Source: Deltaproteobacteria bacterium (GTDB lineage Bacteria; Desulfobacterota; Syntrophia; Syntrophales; UBA2210). Taken from it: 6,388 bases of DNA. Each line of letters starts with the position of its first letter. Within the stretch, counting starts at the first letter, position 1. Positions 1 to 5,833 of the stretch are shown here, piece by piece. The stretch covers positions 1 through 6,388 of the forward strand of contig JAUVXT010000155.1 in assembly GCA_030603465.1 (NCBI GenBank). Direction: 5' to 3'. Made by a program: the position numbers and the translations under genes. Below the pieces are notes generated by a model. It was not told the DNA's origin, ran no database searches, and saw nothing but the letters and a program-made list of their open reading frames with translations.

Positions 1-254
1 AGGGGTAGCTATTCCACCTACAATAAGAGAATTGTAGAAATCATAGAAAAACAAATATTGTAGTGCCAAGAGAAAATTGATGTCACGTAAGTACTTGTTT
101 CTATTGAATGATATTTTTTTAAGTGTAGAAGATTAGCCTAAGGCATAATTGCCACCTGATTCACCTGATTTTTAAGCTATGTGAACGTAGCTCTCCCATT
201 CACTCGACAAAACGCCTCTAAATGAGCTGCTTACAAATCAGAATTACAAAGATG
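1..254. other. AT-rich non-coding end region downstream of GH105
   Basis: No credible gene is seen on either strand in this stretch after the stop codon of the GH105 gene. It is AT-rich and holds a heptamer inverted repeat with a third copy (18-63) and a tandem 9-base duplication, CACCTGATT, at 153-161 and 162-170. A short inverted repeat, AGCTA/TAGCT, lies at 175-179 and 188-192, but no T-run follows it on the minus strand, so it is not a convincing terminator for GH105. The stretch may be the upstream region of a gene beyond the left edge, which cannot be tested here. Confidence 0.5.
18..63. repeat. Heptamer CTACAAT/ATTGTAG repeated three times
   Basis: CTACAAT at 18-24 is followed after 6 bases by its reverse complement ATTGTAG at 31-37, and ATTGTAG occurs again at 57-63. 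The first two copies can form a 7-bp hairpin with a 6-base loop. The third copy makes an operator-like arrangement of direct and inverted sites. The DNA is AT-rich, so chance is a real alternative. No role can be assigned without the neighbouring gene to the left. Confidence 0.35.
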
Positions 255-1466
255 TCAAGGAACTATATTTTTATTCCTGATCATAAGCAGAATTTGCTCT
301 GCCGCTAGTATATATGCAGCTGTTCCATATTCCATTGAATCATCCTTACCAACTGACCGGGGCTCATGACCTACTTGTTGCACATAACCTATTTTCCCTG
401 AATTTTGTAACGCTCCATTCAATCCTATCCAGGCTTTTTTTACGACAGGCAAATATTGCTGTTTATCTAAATATCCTTCATTGATTCCCCATGCCAGGGC
501 GTAACAAAAAAAGCCACTACTGCTGGTTTCAGGGGCCGGGTATTGTTGCGGGTCGTACAAACCCGATCTCCAAAGACCATCCTCCTGCTGAAGACTGGCA
601 ATTTTTGATGACATTTCCTCGAAAACTCTTACAAAAGCCGGATGTGTAGTATAATCTTCGGGTAGCCATTGTAGCAATTTTGCCAGACCAGCTAAAACCC
701 ATCCATTGCCACGACCCCAAAACACTTTCTTGCCACTTTCAGTTCTAGGACCGGAGCCATCTGGTTTTATCACATAACGTTCGTCTCTATAGAAAAGACT
801 ATCTTCCTCAGAATATAAATGTTGATAGGTTTCCCACCACATACTGTTCATTAGATATAAATATTCAGGGGCATTGGTGATGGCACTTATTTTTGCCATT
901 GCTGGCGGAGCCATATATAACGCGTCACACCAAGACCAATTCTTTTTTTTTGACCAACCAACAACAGGTCCGGGTTCTGGCGTTTCGATCATATAATCCA
1001 ATGTATATATGGTTGGTTCAACCATGAATGAGTTTTTATAATGGAAAAATAAATCCGCATAAGTTTGCGCTACTACTTGATCATCGGCATGTTTTTTTCT
1101 CTCGCCTAATTGCCAACGGTTTTTTTCTCCCCAGCAATATGCCGAATCCAGATATCTTGCATTGTCAGTCACACGATATGCCGCCATTACCCCGGTATAG
1201 AATACACCTCTAATCCATCCTGTTTCAGGTACATCTTCAATTCTTCCACTACTTGAAGTTGTTTCAGTATGTAAATGATTAAATTGCCAGTCACATGCTT
1301 TTTCTACGGTCGATTTAATATATTCATCAGAAAAAATAGCATTATCAGTTTGTGTGAATCCAGCATTTAAAATAAACGATAAAACACCTGTTAATACGAC
1401 TATCTTGTGATTCATTAATAAATTTGATTGGTTGATAATGTCAAGTATTGTTCGCAATTTCGTCAT
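255..1466 (-). CDS. GH105/GH88 family unsaturated glucuronyl/galacturonyl hydrolase, exported
   Basis: This is an (alpha/alpha)6-barrel glycoside hydrolase of the YteR/YesR type. These enzymes remove the 4,5-unsaturated uronic acid from the non-reducing end of oligosaccharides made by polysaccharide lyases, by hydrating the double bond. Numbered from an upstream ATG at 1478, visible family motifs are ADDQ (131-134), WCDALYM (183-189, whose Asp185 aligns with the expected general acid), WGRGNGW (254-260), ETSSSGFF (317-324) and a C-terminal GTAAYILAA (385-393). Length is normal for the family, so the gene looks intact. The start is uncertain: ATG 1466 has GGAG six bases upstream and is chosen here. 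ATG 1415 gives a more classical signal peptide (MNHKIVVLTGVLSFILNAG). ATG 1478 lies 3 bases after the GH29 stop codon. The tight junction implies cotranscription with GH29. The gene is clearly more AT-rich than its neighbours. The exact substrate (rhamnogalacturonan, ulvan or another lyase product) cannot be told from sequence alone. Confidence 0.9.
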   Translation of the reverse strand: MTKLRTILDIINQSNLLMNHKIVVLTGVLSFILNAGFTQTDNAIFSDEYIKSTVEKACDWQFNHLHTETTSSSGRIEDVPETGWIRGVFYTGVMAAYRVTDNARYLDSAYCWGEKNRWQLGERKKHADDQVVAQTYADLFFHYKNSFMVEPTIYTLDYMIETPEPGPVVGWSKKKNWSWCDALYMAPPAMAKISAITNAPEYLYLMNSMWWETYQHLYSEEDSLFYRDERYVIKPDGSGPRTESGKKVFWGRGNGWVLAGLAKLLQWLPEDYTTHPAFVRVFEEMSSKIASLQQEDGLWRSGLYDPQQYPAPETSSSGFFCYALAWGINEGYLDKQQYLPVVKKAWIGLNGALQNSGKIGYVQQVGHEPRSVGKDDSMEYGTAAYILAAEQILLMIRNKNIVP

Positions 1467-1481
1467 CGAAAACTCCATTAA

Positions 1482-2489
1482 TTAATTTATCCCTGATTTT
1501 ATCATTTCTCCCACTTGTCTGAGAGTTTTGACGTCTATGTCCCTCAGTCGTCCCTCGTAGTTGGGACCGACATCAATTGAGAATATGTTTTCATATTTCA
1601 AGGCACCGACATAATCATTGTAGAGCTTGTCGGCTGGATGGCAGAGGCTGTCATGTTTCGGCAAAGAATAAAACCACCCCGCCCCGCCCTTATGTTTAGG
1701 AAGGATCGGATATGTAAATTCCGCGGCGAGGTACCCCTTATACTGCTCCTCTCTTGATCCATAAAACGAAGCTGAAGTGTCTCCAATTTTTCCCGGCCGC
1801 CCACGCTCACGAAGGACGATCCTTCCCGCCGGCTGGCCACTATTGAACCCTACAAAAGAATTCGGCTGAAACTTATGCACCCATTCAACGGTTTCCTTGT
1901 GAGATAGCCCACCGGTTCCCACGGCATGATCCATCCACCAAAATTCGATAGGCCCGTATTGTGTCAGTAATTCTTTGAGCTGAGCCTTTTTCATTTCGGG
2001 ATTTGTGCCGCCGGTACCCTTACCGTCAACGGCGCCTGGCCAGTTCCAGTCACCTTCGGAAAAGTAAAGGGCCAGCTTGAGTCCATACTTATCACATGAT
2101 TTTCTCAGTTTGGCGAGAACATCGATTCCCAGCTTGCTGTTGGTAACTTTCTTGTCCGTCGTAGCCGTATCCCACAGGCAGAATCCGTCATGGTGTTTGG
2201 TCAGGAAGAGAATATAGTTCATTCCCGCGGCCTTAGCAGTCTCGCACCACTGATCGGTATCGCACCCGGTAGCTTTGAAATATGACGCGTCCTTATCGAG
2301 GGTCGGTGTCCATTCATGTCCTGAGAACGTGCTGAATGACCAGCAGACGAACATGCCGAATTTCATGTCCTTGATCTGCTCTGCCCTGGTTTCGTCAGGA
2401 AGTTTGGTCATGTTGATTTTAGGTGTGGATGCACAGCCGGCACCGATTATTCCAAGAATTAAGTATGTTGCCAGTATTCGTATCTTCAT
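1482..2489 (-). CDS. GH29 alpha-L-fucosidase-like lipoprotein (catalytic domain only)
   Basis: This is a retaining exo-glycosidase that would remove alpha-L-fucose from glycans. Numbered from a GTG at 2504, it has a signal sequence with a lipobox-like IIGAGC (lipid Cys24), so it is probably a membrane-anchored lipoprotein facing the periplasm. Family motifs include LTKHHDGFCLW (101-111), EFWWMDH (187-193, with Asp192 in the place of the GH29 nucleophile), EFTYP (262-266) and NIFSIDVGPNYEGRL (306-320), the end of the barrel. The protein stops within about 20 residues of that motif, so it lacks the C-terminal beta-sandwich domain of many GH29 enzymes. The acid/base residue could not be placed. 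ATG 2489 is preferred to GTG 2504 because purine-rich AAGAAGA lies just upstream and the signal peptide then begins MKIRIL. GH105 follows within a few bases, so they form an operon. A candidate promoter lies about 130 bases upstream. Family assignment is firm; the sugar specificity is inferred. Confidence 0.88.
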   Translation of the reverse strand: MKIRILATYLILGIIGAGCASTPKINMTKLPDETRAEQIKDMKFGMFVCWSFSTFSGHEWTPTLDKDASYFKATGCDTDQWCETAKAAGMNYILFLTKHHDGFCLWDTATTDKKVTNSKLGIDVLAKLRKSCDKYGLKLALYFSEGDWNWPGAVDGKGTGGTNPEMKKAQLKELLTQYGPIEFWWMDHAVGTGGLSHKETVEWVHKFQPNSFVGFNSGQPAGRIVLRERGRPGKIGDTSASFYGSREEQYKGYLAAEFTYPILPKHKGGAGWFYSLPKHDSLCHPADKLYNDYVGALKYENIFSIDVGPNYEGRLRDIDVKTLRQVGEMIKSGIN

Positions 2490-2510
2490 GATTCTTCTTA
2501 CCACTCAACT

Positions 2511-2538
2511 TTGAGCCTGTTGCACAATGATTTTTGAA
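2511..2538. mobile_element. Possible terminal end of the IS1182-type remnant
   Basis: The plus strand reads TTGAGCCTGTTGCACAATGA across this point. A CTGTTGCACAA-type sequence resembles the terminal inverted repeats of several transposon families with DDE transposases. It lies about 180 bases beyond the transposase stop codon, a plausible distance for the end of the element, and only about 20 bases before the GH29 start codon. The partner repeat is not seen in the window because the other end of the element is lost. The resemblance is from memory and weak. Confidence 0.25.
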
Positions 2539-2619
2539 TCCAACGGTTGGGTCCGATGGTTGTTTGGGACAGACGGCTCAATTCTCTGTTTCTCATACAG
2601 CCTTTGTTAACTTTTATTT

Positions 2620-2648
2620 ATATTAACGTCTCTTGCTGACTTATTCAA
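2620..2648 (-). promoter_or_regulatory. Candidate sigma70-type promoter for GH29-GH105
   Basis: On the minus strand, TTGAAT (2648-2643) is followed after exactly 17 bases by TAATAT (2625-2620). This matches four of six bases of the -35 consensus and five of six of the -10 consensus, with ideal spacing, about 130 bases before the GH29 ATG at 2489. It lies between the transposase remnant and GH29 in AT-rich DNA, so a chance match is possible. If the insertion-sequence end lies near 2511, this promoter is part of the insertion-sequence remnant. Confidence 0.4.
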
Positions 2649-2688
2649 GTAAAATTTCGCGTCAAATCGCTTAAAAACGGCATTTCTA

Positions 2689-2916
2689 TCAATTCCAGCA
2701 GGCCTTACCGCTTCGCCACAACTTCAAAAGGTTATGCGTAGCGCAAATAAGCGACCACTCGCTGCGGCATGCTTCAAATCCTCGACGCATAAATTTGTCA
2801 ATTCCACGAGCATCTTTAATCTGCCCAAACACCGGCTCAACCGTCTGGCCTCGCAGCTTATACAACTTGCGGCCACGCTCGGTCAGAAGCTTTCGCTCCA
2901 TCGACTCGGTTGCCGC
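2689..2916 (-). pseudogene. IS1182-type transposase, C-terminal remnant
   Basis: About 75 residues match the C-terminal end of IS1182-family DDE transposases, which move insertion sequences by cut-and-paste. The diagnostic stretch is YKLRGQTVEPVFGQIK followed by RGIDKFMRRGF and SEWSLICATHNLLKLW. The spaced Y, R, E and K residues resemble the YREK signature around the third catalytic acid, and the C-terminus looks natural. Several hundred upstream residues, including the first two catalytic acids, are missing, so it cannot be active. The open frame runs on through the palindrome to a GTG at 2970, but residues encoded before about 2916 do not look like transposase. The break coincides with the palindrome at 2922-2948. 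The stub lies between the complete propeller gene and GH29, so an insertion and later deletion probably brought these two together. Confidence 0.85.
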
Positions 2917-2921
2917 GTGAG

Positions 2922-2948
2922 AAATAAAGGGGTCAGACCCCTTTAATT
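2922..2948. repeat. REP-like palindrome AAAGGGGTC-A-GACCCCTTT
   Basis: AAAGGGGTC (2926-2934) and GACCCCTTT (2936-2944) are perfect inverted repeats around a single A at 2935. Pairing extends by T2925-A2945 and, after one mismatch, by two more pairs to 2922-2948. It lies about 60 bases after the complete propeller stop codon, at the start of the transposase remnant. On the minus strand the stem is followed by TTTATTT, so it could also end transcription of the propeller gene. From memory, this GGGGTC/GACCCC palindrome with AATT-rich flanks recurs in many bacterial genomes as a dispersed repeat. Related copies are at 4481-4493 and 5666-5692. Confidence 0.7.
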
Positions 2949-3004
2949 TATCCCGCACACCTGTGCCCACTTCGACCGGATGGAAGGGCCACGCGTTCTA
3001 CTCT

Positions 3005-4519
3005 TCACACCAATCCCGAAAGATCCGCGATAAAGACCTGACGCTTGAATTCAGGCGCACCGTTGAAACAGATCTTCTTGTAATCCCGACTCCAGGCCGG
3101 ATGAGGATCGAGCTTAAGTTGGCTGCCTCCGCCCTTTACACTGTTGTAGCTTTTATATCCGGCCCGAGTTGCGAAATCGTTCCATATCATGCAGATGACC
3201 GTCTCCTTCTGAGTTTCCAGCTCGATCAGGCGTATCGGCACTTTGCCGTCCCTGGCCCCGGCAAAGGTCTGATACGGATAGGTGTCGGCCAGGACGAAAC
3301 GGGTTTCGGCGTCCACCGTGGGATGACCGCTGCCCAGAATATTCGGGGCTAGAACCCTGTACTCGGAGCCGTCATAACGCATCATGGAGAACCGCATCAT
3401 CTTGTCGCCCTGCCAGTAGGGTACGGTGTTGGCAACGATATGTTCACCGTCCGGATGCCAGTTGAAATGATTGGCCCGGCCCATCGGCCCCTTGAAGGCG
3501 AATTTTTCTCGCGGGTAAAACTCGATGAGCTCGGTGCCGTCTGATTTGCATGTCCACATCGATGGATTCCGGTTTGTCTTTCTCCCGGGAAGAAGACAGC
3601 GGATGTGCATCCAAATACGAGAATGGTCCTTATTAAACTTGGTGTGGAAGAAATGAAAAATCCCCTTGTCGTAATAGTTGGGGTCCTGGATGGTTTCCCG
3701 AATACGGCTTCGGCTGACCAACAGCTTCCTGGTATTGGTTTCGAGATCAGTAAACCATAGACCGTTTTTATCGGGGGGGCCGCAGATCTCATGGGCGATT
3801 CCCTTGCCATCCCGGTCCAGGACCGCCCAATGTTGCTTCCTCCCGGCAGGATCGGGAATTCCGTACCCGAACTGGGTCGCGTTCATGATGTCCAACCTCG
3901 GGCCGATCGCCGCGCTTCCATCAGATGCGAGATCGTACTTGGGACCCGCGTACGCCTTTACCTCCCCGCTCGAAAGGTCGATACGCACGCACACCGCCTG
4001 TCCGTCTATCACATCATTCGTATAGACGTATCTGTCGCTGGCGCCCCACTGCACATTGGCGCCAAGCTGAAAGGACCACGCCCGGGTGGCATACACGGTT
4101 TGGATGGTTCGGTCCTTCAGGTCGATCACGCAAACCTCGGCGATGTCGCCGAGTACGGGCTTCCTGTCCTGGTAGGGGAGTTTTGTCACCGCGAGATATC
4201 GCTGCGACGGGCTGAAGGGACAGACATCGTAAAAGGTATGCAAGTAATACCCGTCGTCCGGCGTGACCTTCATGACAGGCGCTGCGGTCTGTTCTGGCTG
4301 GTACGGAACGAAGTCGTAGGCCTTCTTTTTGGGAAACCACCCGTCGCCGGATTTACCGGAACCGCCGGAGTCGAGGAAGGTGCACGACCAGAGGTTCGGC
4401 AGAAGGGCGACCGCCGTGAATCCAGCAGATGTCTTCAAGAACTGACGGCGATTCTGTCTCATGGTTTTGAGAGTAGAATTAATTAAAGGGGTCATTGGTC
4501 GTTTAGGAGCTATGTTCAT
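3005..4519 (-). CDS. Tat-exported beta-propeller protein, PL22 (oligogalacturonate lyase)-like
   Basis: This 504-residue protein appears complete and has the blade pattern of PL22 oligogalacturonate lyases and related TolB/WD40-like propellers. PL22 enzymes use a metal bound by histidines to cleave oligogalacturonides by beta-elimination. The Tat signal NRRQFLKTSAGF (23-34) is followed by LWSC (43-46), a possible lipoprotein site, and a Gly/Ser-rich linker. Blade motifs include FHTKFNKDHSRIWM (290-303), NHFNWHPDG (350-358), GSGHPTVD (396-403), ADTYP (411-415) and DPHPAWSRD (471-479). His351, His399 and His473 fall where PL22 has its catalytic and metal-binding histidines. One expected His is Asp471, so lyase activity is uncertain. 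ATG 4519 has purine-rich DNA upstream. ATG 4462 gives a more typical Tat start but has no visible ribosome site. A near-consensus promoter at 4588-4616 drives it. The partial gene at the right edge is a divergent relative. Confidence 0.7.
   Translation of the reverse strand: MNIAPKRPMTPLINSTLKTMRQNRRQFLKTSAGFTAVALLPNLWSCTFLDSGGSGKSGDGWFPKKKAYDFVPYQPEQTAAPVMKVTPDDGYYLHTFYDVCPFSPSQRYLAVTKLPYQDRKPVLGDIAEVCVIDLKDRTIQTVYATRAWSFQLGANVQWGASDRYVYTNDVIDGQAVCVRIDLSSGEVKAYAGPKYDLASDGSAAIGPRLDIMNATQFGYGIPDPAGRKQHWAVLDRDGKGIAHEICGPPDKNGLWFTDLETNTRKLLVSRSRIRETIQDPNYYDKGIFHFFHTKFNKDHSRIWMHIRCLLPGRKTNRNPSMWTCKSDGTELIEFYPREKFAFKGPMGRANHFNWHPDGEHIVANTVPYWQGDKMMRFSMMRYDGSEYRVLAPNILGSGHPTVDAETRFVLADTYPYQTFAGARDGKVPIRLIELETQKETVICMIWNDFATRAGYKSYNSVKGGGSQLKLDPHPAWSRDYKKICFNGAPEFKRQVFIADLSGLV
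4481..4493. repeat. Half copy of the AATTAAAGGGGTC palindrome arm
   Basis: AATTAAAGGGGTC here is an exact 13-base match to the reverse complement of one arm of the palindrome at 2922-2948 (positions 2936-2948). The second arm is absent. It lies in the 5' part of the propeller gene: coding if translation begins at 4519 or 4495, untranslated leader if it begins at 4462. Read as protein it gives MTPLIN, which looks unlike a natural Tat leader. A 13-base match on either strand in 6.4 kb is unlikely by chance, though both sites are partly low in complexity. Confidence 0.45.
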
Positions 4520-4587
4520 ATCTTTTCTTTCTTTGGATGAAACATTGGGGTTAAGGGTAGTTTATAATCTATGTTTTCCATATAAAT

Positions 4588-4616
4588 ATATTAAGACAGA
4601 TTTGATATAAAGTCAA
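4588..4616 (-). promoter_or_regulatory. Sigma70-type promoter of the complete propeller gene
   Basis: On the minus strand, TTGACT (4616-4611), a spacer of 17 bases, and TAATAT (4593-4588) form a close match to the housekeeping promoter consensus. The -10 box lies about 70 bases before ATG 4519, leaving a leader of about 60 bases. The promoter overlaps the last codons and stop codon of the truncated oxidoreductase frame. This indicates that the frame's tail is regulatory DNA rather than coding sequence. It is the best promoter match in the window. Confidence 0.6.
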
Positions 4617-5298
4617 TAATAATATCCACAAAACCCAGAAGCAAATTACCTATCCCTCCAAAAGGCTCCCGGAGCCTTAAATTATGACGGACAAATCGGT
4701 ATCCTTCAATGTTCTGCAGCACGACGCCGGACACCTTGCCCTGACGCGGATCGGCGTCGGCGTCGATGACCCGGGTGAAGAAGCGGACCTCGACGCCCGC
4801 CTTGGCAACGAATTCGTCCAGCACGAGTTTGTAGCCTTCCACCTGGAACGGCGTCCAATCGTGGTAGTTCTTTCGCCAGGTGTTCGGATCGATCTCCGGC
4901 TGGAGGAAGCCGCGGGCGTACATCGTTTCGACGACTTCCTGCATGAACCCGCCCACGAGCATCCTTTTTCCGTCACCCATGGGGTCGAACGCGGTGACCA
5001 GCCCCGAGGTGCCCATGCCGCCGAGGCATCCCGTGGCCTCGACGAGCATGACCTTGGCTCCCAATCGAGCAGCGCAAACAGCCGCGGCCGTTCCTGCAGG
5101 CCCGCCGCCTGCCACAACCAGATCATAACCTTCTTCTATCGGGATCTGACGGTTTAGCGTAAAGGTCCTGGGCGTCTTTGCTTTTGCCCCATCACTTGCA
5201 GTCGCTGCTGCGCCCATCACATCAGAAACTGACGCAACTCCTGCGACAGCACCGGTTGCAGCGACAGAAGTCTTCAAAAATTCTCTTCGTGTTCCCAT
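4591..5298 (-). pseudogene. FAD-dependent oxidoreductase (FAD_oxidored type), 3'-truncated
   Basis: The 5' part encodes a Tat-exported flavoprotein of the FAD_oxidored (PF12831) group. Visible parts are the Tat motif TRREFLKTSVAATG (3-16), the dinucleotide-binding YDLVVAGGGPAGTAAA (58-73), VMLVEATGCLGGMGTSG (83-99) and a second family-like stretch ending VSGVVLQNIEGYRF (189-202). Family members are normally about 450-600 residues, and the next expected segment, an IDATGD-like FAD contact, is missing. After about residue 203 (near 4689) the sequence becomes unrelated: it reads through a palindrome and AT-rich promoter DNA and stops at residue 235. So about 200 natural residues remain, and the product is probably inactive. 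The start is well supported: AAGGA lies six bases before ATG 5298. The intact gene's substrate is unknown; such proteins often accompany glycoside hydrolases in PVC bacteria. A frame error in assembly is less likely because no continuation is seen in the other frames. Confidence 0.75.
4662..4678. repeat. Inverted repeat AAGGCTCC-C-GGAGCCTT at the oxidoreductase break
   Basis: Eight-base perfect arms (4662-4669 and 4671-4678) flank one base. The repeat lies within about ten bases of the point where the oxidoreductase stops matching its family. On the minus strand the stem ends in TTTT, so it could act as a weak transcription terminator and insulate the propeller promoter at 4588-4616 from upstream transcription. 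It is not the same sequence as the GGGGTC palindrome. Confidence 0.5.
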
Positions 5299-5349
5299 TA
5301 TAATTCCTTTTCATGTTCTGATATATTTAGCTCACATTTCCCATATACC

Positions 5350-5355
5350 ATTATA
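5350..5355 (-). promoter_or_regulatory. -10 box candidate of the oxidoreductase gene
   Basis: A perfect TATAAT on the minus strand lies 52 bases before ATG 5298. No good -35 hexamer lies 17 bases upstream. That place is taken by the palindrome at 5363-5393, so the promoter may depend on an activator, or the match may be due to chance in AT-rich DNA. Confidence 0.35.
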
Positions 5356-5362
5356 TATCTTA

Positions 5363-5393
5363 GCTCAGCTATCCCGATGTATCGGGACTGAGC
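5363..5393. repeat. Bipartite palindrome GCTCAG..TCCCGAT-GT-ATCGGGA-CTGAGC
   Basis: The inner arms TCCCGAT (5372-5378) and ATCGGGA (5381-5387) flank GT. The outer arms GCTCAG (5363-5368) and CTGAGC (5388-5393) pair with a 3-base bulge (CTA) on one side. A smaller inverted repeat, TATTCT-AAT-AGAATA (5397-5411), follows. It begins 7 bases upstream of the candidate -10 box of the oxidoreductase gene. It could be an operator, or a dispersed REP-like element; similar CCCGAT..ATCGGG palindromes are common in bacterial intergenic DNA. Confidence 0.55.
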
Positions 5394-5468
5394 CTCTATT
5401 CTAATAGAATATCACCTTACTCTCAACAATTCAAGGTTTACAGCAATTCTTATCATTAACCATACCCA

Positions 5469-5648
5469 ATGCCCGCAGGCTTCAATCGATGGATAGGCTA
5501 TGCGATGCTGATGGATATGGCACGAGGGAGGGAGGTGACCGACCGAATCGAGAGGATGGGTGTTGGGATGTGTGAGGGCAGTGGAGTTACCCCGAAAAAA
5601 TCAAAGTCTTTTTTGAGGCAAAACTGTAAGTACCTGCAAACAAAGTAG
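5469..5648 (+). CDS. Short unrecognised ORF or gene fragment (59 residues)
   Basis: This plus-strand frame begins MPAGFNRWIGYAMLMDMA and continues REVTDRIERMGVGMCEG before a lysine-rich, lower-complexity end. The first 40 codons coincide with a GC-richer island that contrasts with the surrounding spacer, as a decayed gene piece would. There is no visible ribosome site, and a stop codon lies four codons before the ATG. It opposes all other genes in direction. I do not recognise the family. A non-coding structured segment is an equally good explanation. Confidence 0.15.
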   Translation: MPAGFNRWIGYAMLMDMARGREVTDRIERMGVGMCEGSGVTPKKSKSFLRQNCKYLQTK

Positions 5649-5665
5649 TTACAAAAGAAAATATC

Positions 5666-5692
5666 AATTAACGGGGTTCGACCCTTTTAGTT
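5666..5692. repeat. Degenerate copy of the GGGGTC/GACCC palindrome
   Basis: AATTAACGGGG-TTCG-ACCCTTTTAGTT matches the symmetric form of the palindrome at 2922-2948 at 22 of 27 positions (21 of 27 against the actual copy), including the AATTAA flank, the GGGGT and the GACCC core. The self-pairing is reduced to GGGT/ACCC with a TCG loop. It lies about 140 bases after the stop codon of the partial propeller gene. The inner GGGTTCGACCC also resembles a tRNA T-arm, but no tRNA surrounds it. Confidence 0.4.
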
Positions 5693-5833
5693 GCCTCTAG
5701 ATAACGTAATTTTGAGTTGCACCGTCATTAGCCATCGAACTTAATTAAATCAAATGACTGATCCTGTAGCACAATATTTTAATAAATCGCCAACATGAAG
5801 GCGTCAACTCGAAAATTTTGTTAGCCATAGTGA

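Larger units (their letters stand above)
5299..5833. other. 535-base spacer between oxidoreductase and partial propeller gene
   Basis: No convincing gene of normal size is present. The part near the oxidoreductase holds its ribosome site, the candidate -10 box and the bipartite palindrome. A GC-richer block of about 120 bases (5465-5590) interrupts otherwise AT-rich DNA and carries a short plus-strand frame (5469-5648). A degenerate copy of the GGGGTC palindrome lies at 5666-5692. No clear terminator for the partial propeller gene was found. Confidence 0.5.

Noticed and set aside
1480..1495. GGGATAAATTAA on the minus strand shared with the flank of the palindrome at 2945-2957
   Set aside because: It lies at the GH29 stop codon, lacks the GGGGTC core, and is AT-rich, so coincidence is more likely than another repeat copy.
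3791..4486. Long plus-strand frame (231 residues) opposite the complete propeller gene
   Set aside because: It has no recognisable motifs and is the antisense shadow of a well-supported GC-rich gene with Tat signal and blade motifs.
4684..5157. Plus-strand frame (157 residues) opposite the oxidoreductase fragment
   Set aside because: The minus strand carries clear FAD-binding motifs; the other strand's frame is a by-product of GC-rich codon use.
5525..5580. G-runs on the plus strand that might form a G-quadruplex
   Set aside because: The runs are separated by a gap of about 25 bases and do not form four closely spaced runs.
5583..5612. AAAAAA/TTTTTT inverted repeat as a terminator
   Set aside because: The stem has almost no GC pairs and no convincing gene ends just upstream of it.
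5670..5690. GGGTTCGACCC resembling a tRNA T-arm or an attachment site
   Set aside because: No acceptor, D or anticodon arm is found around it. It fits better as a degenerate copy of the GGGGTC palindrome.
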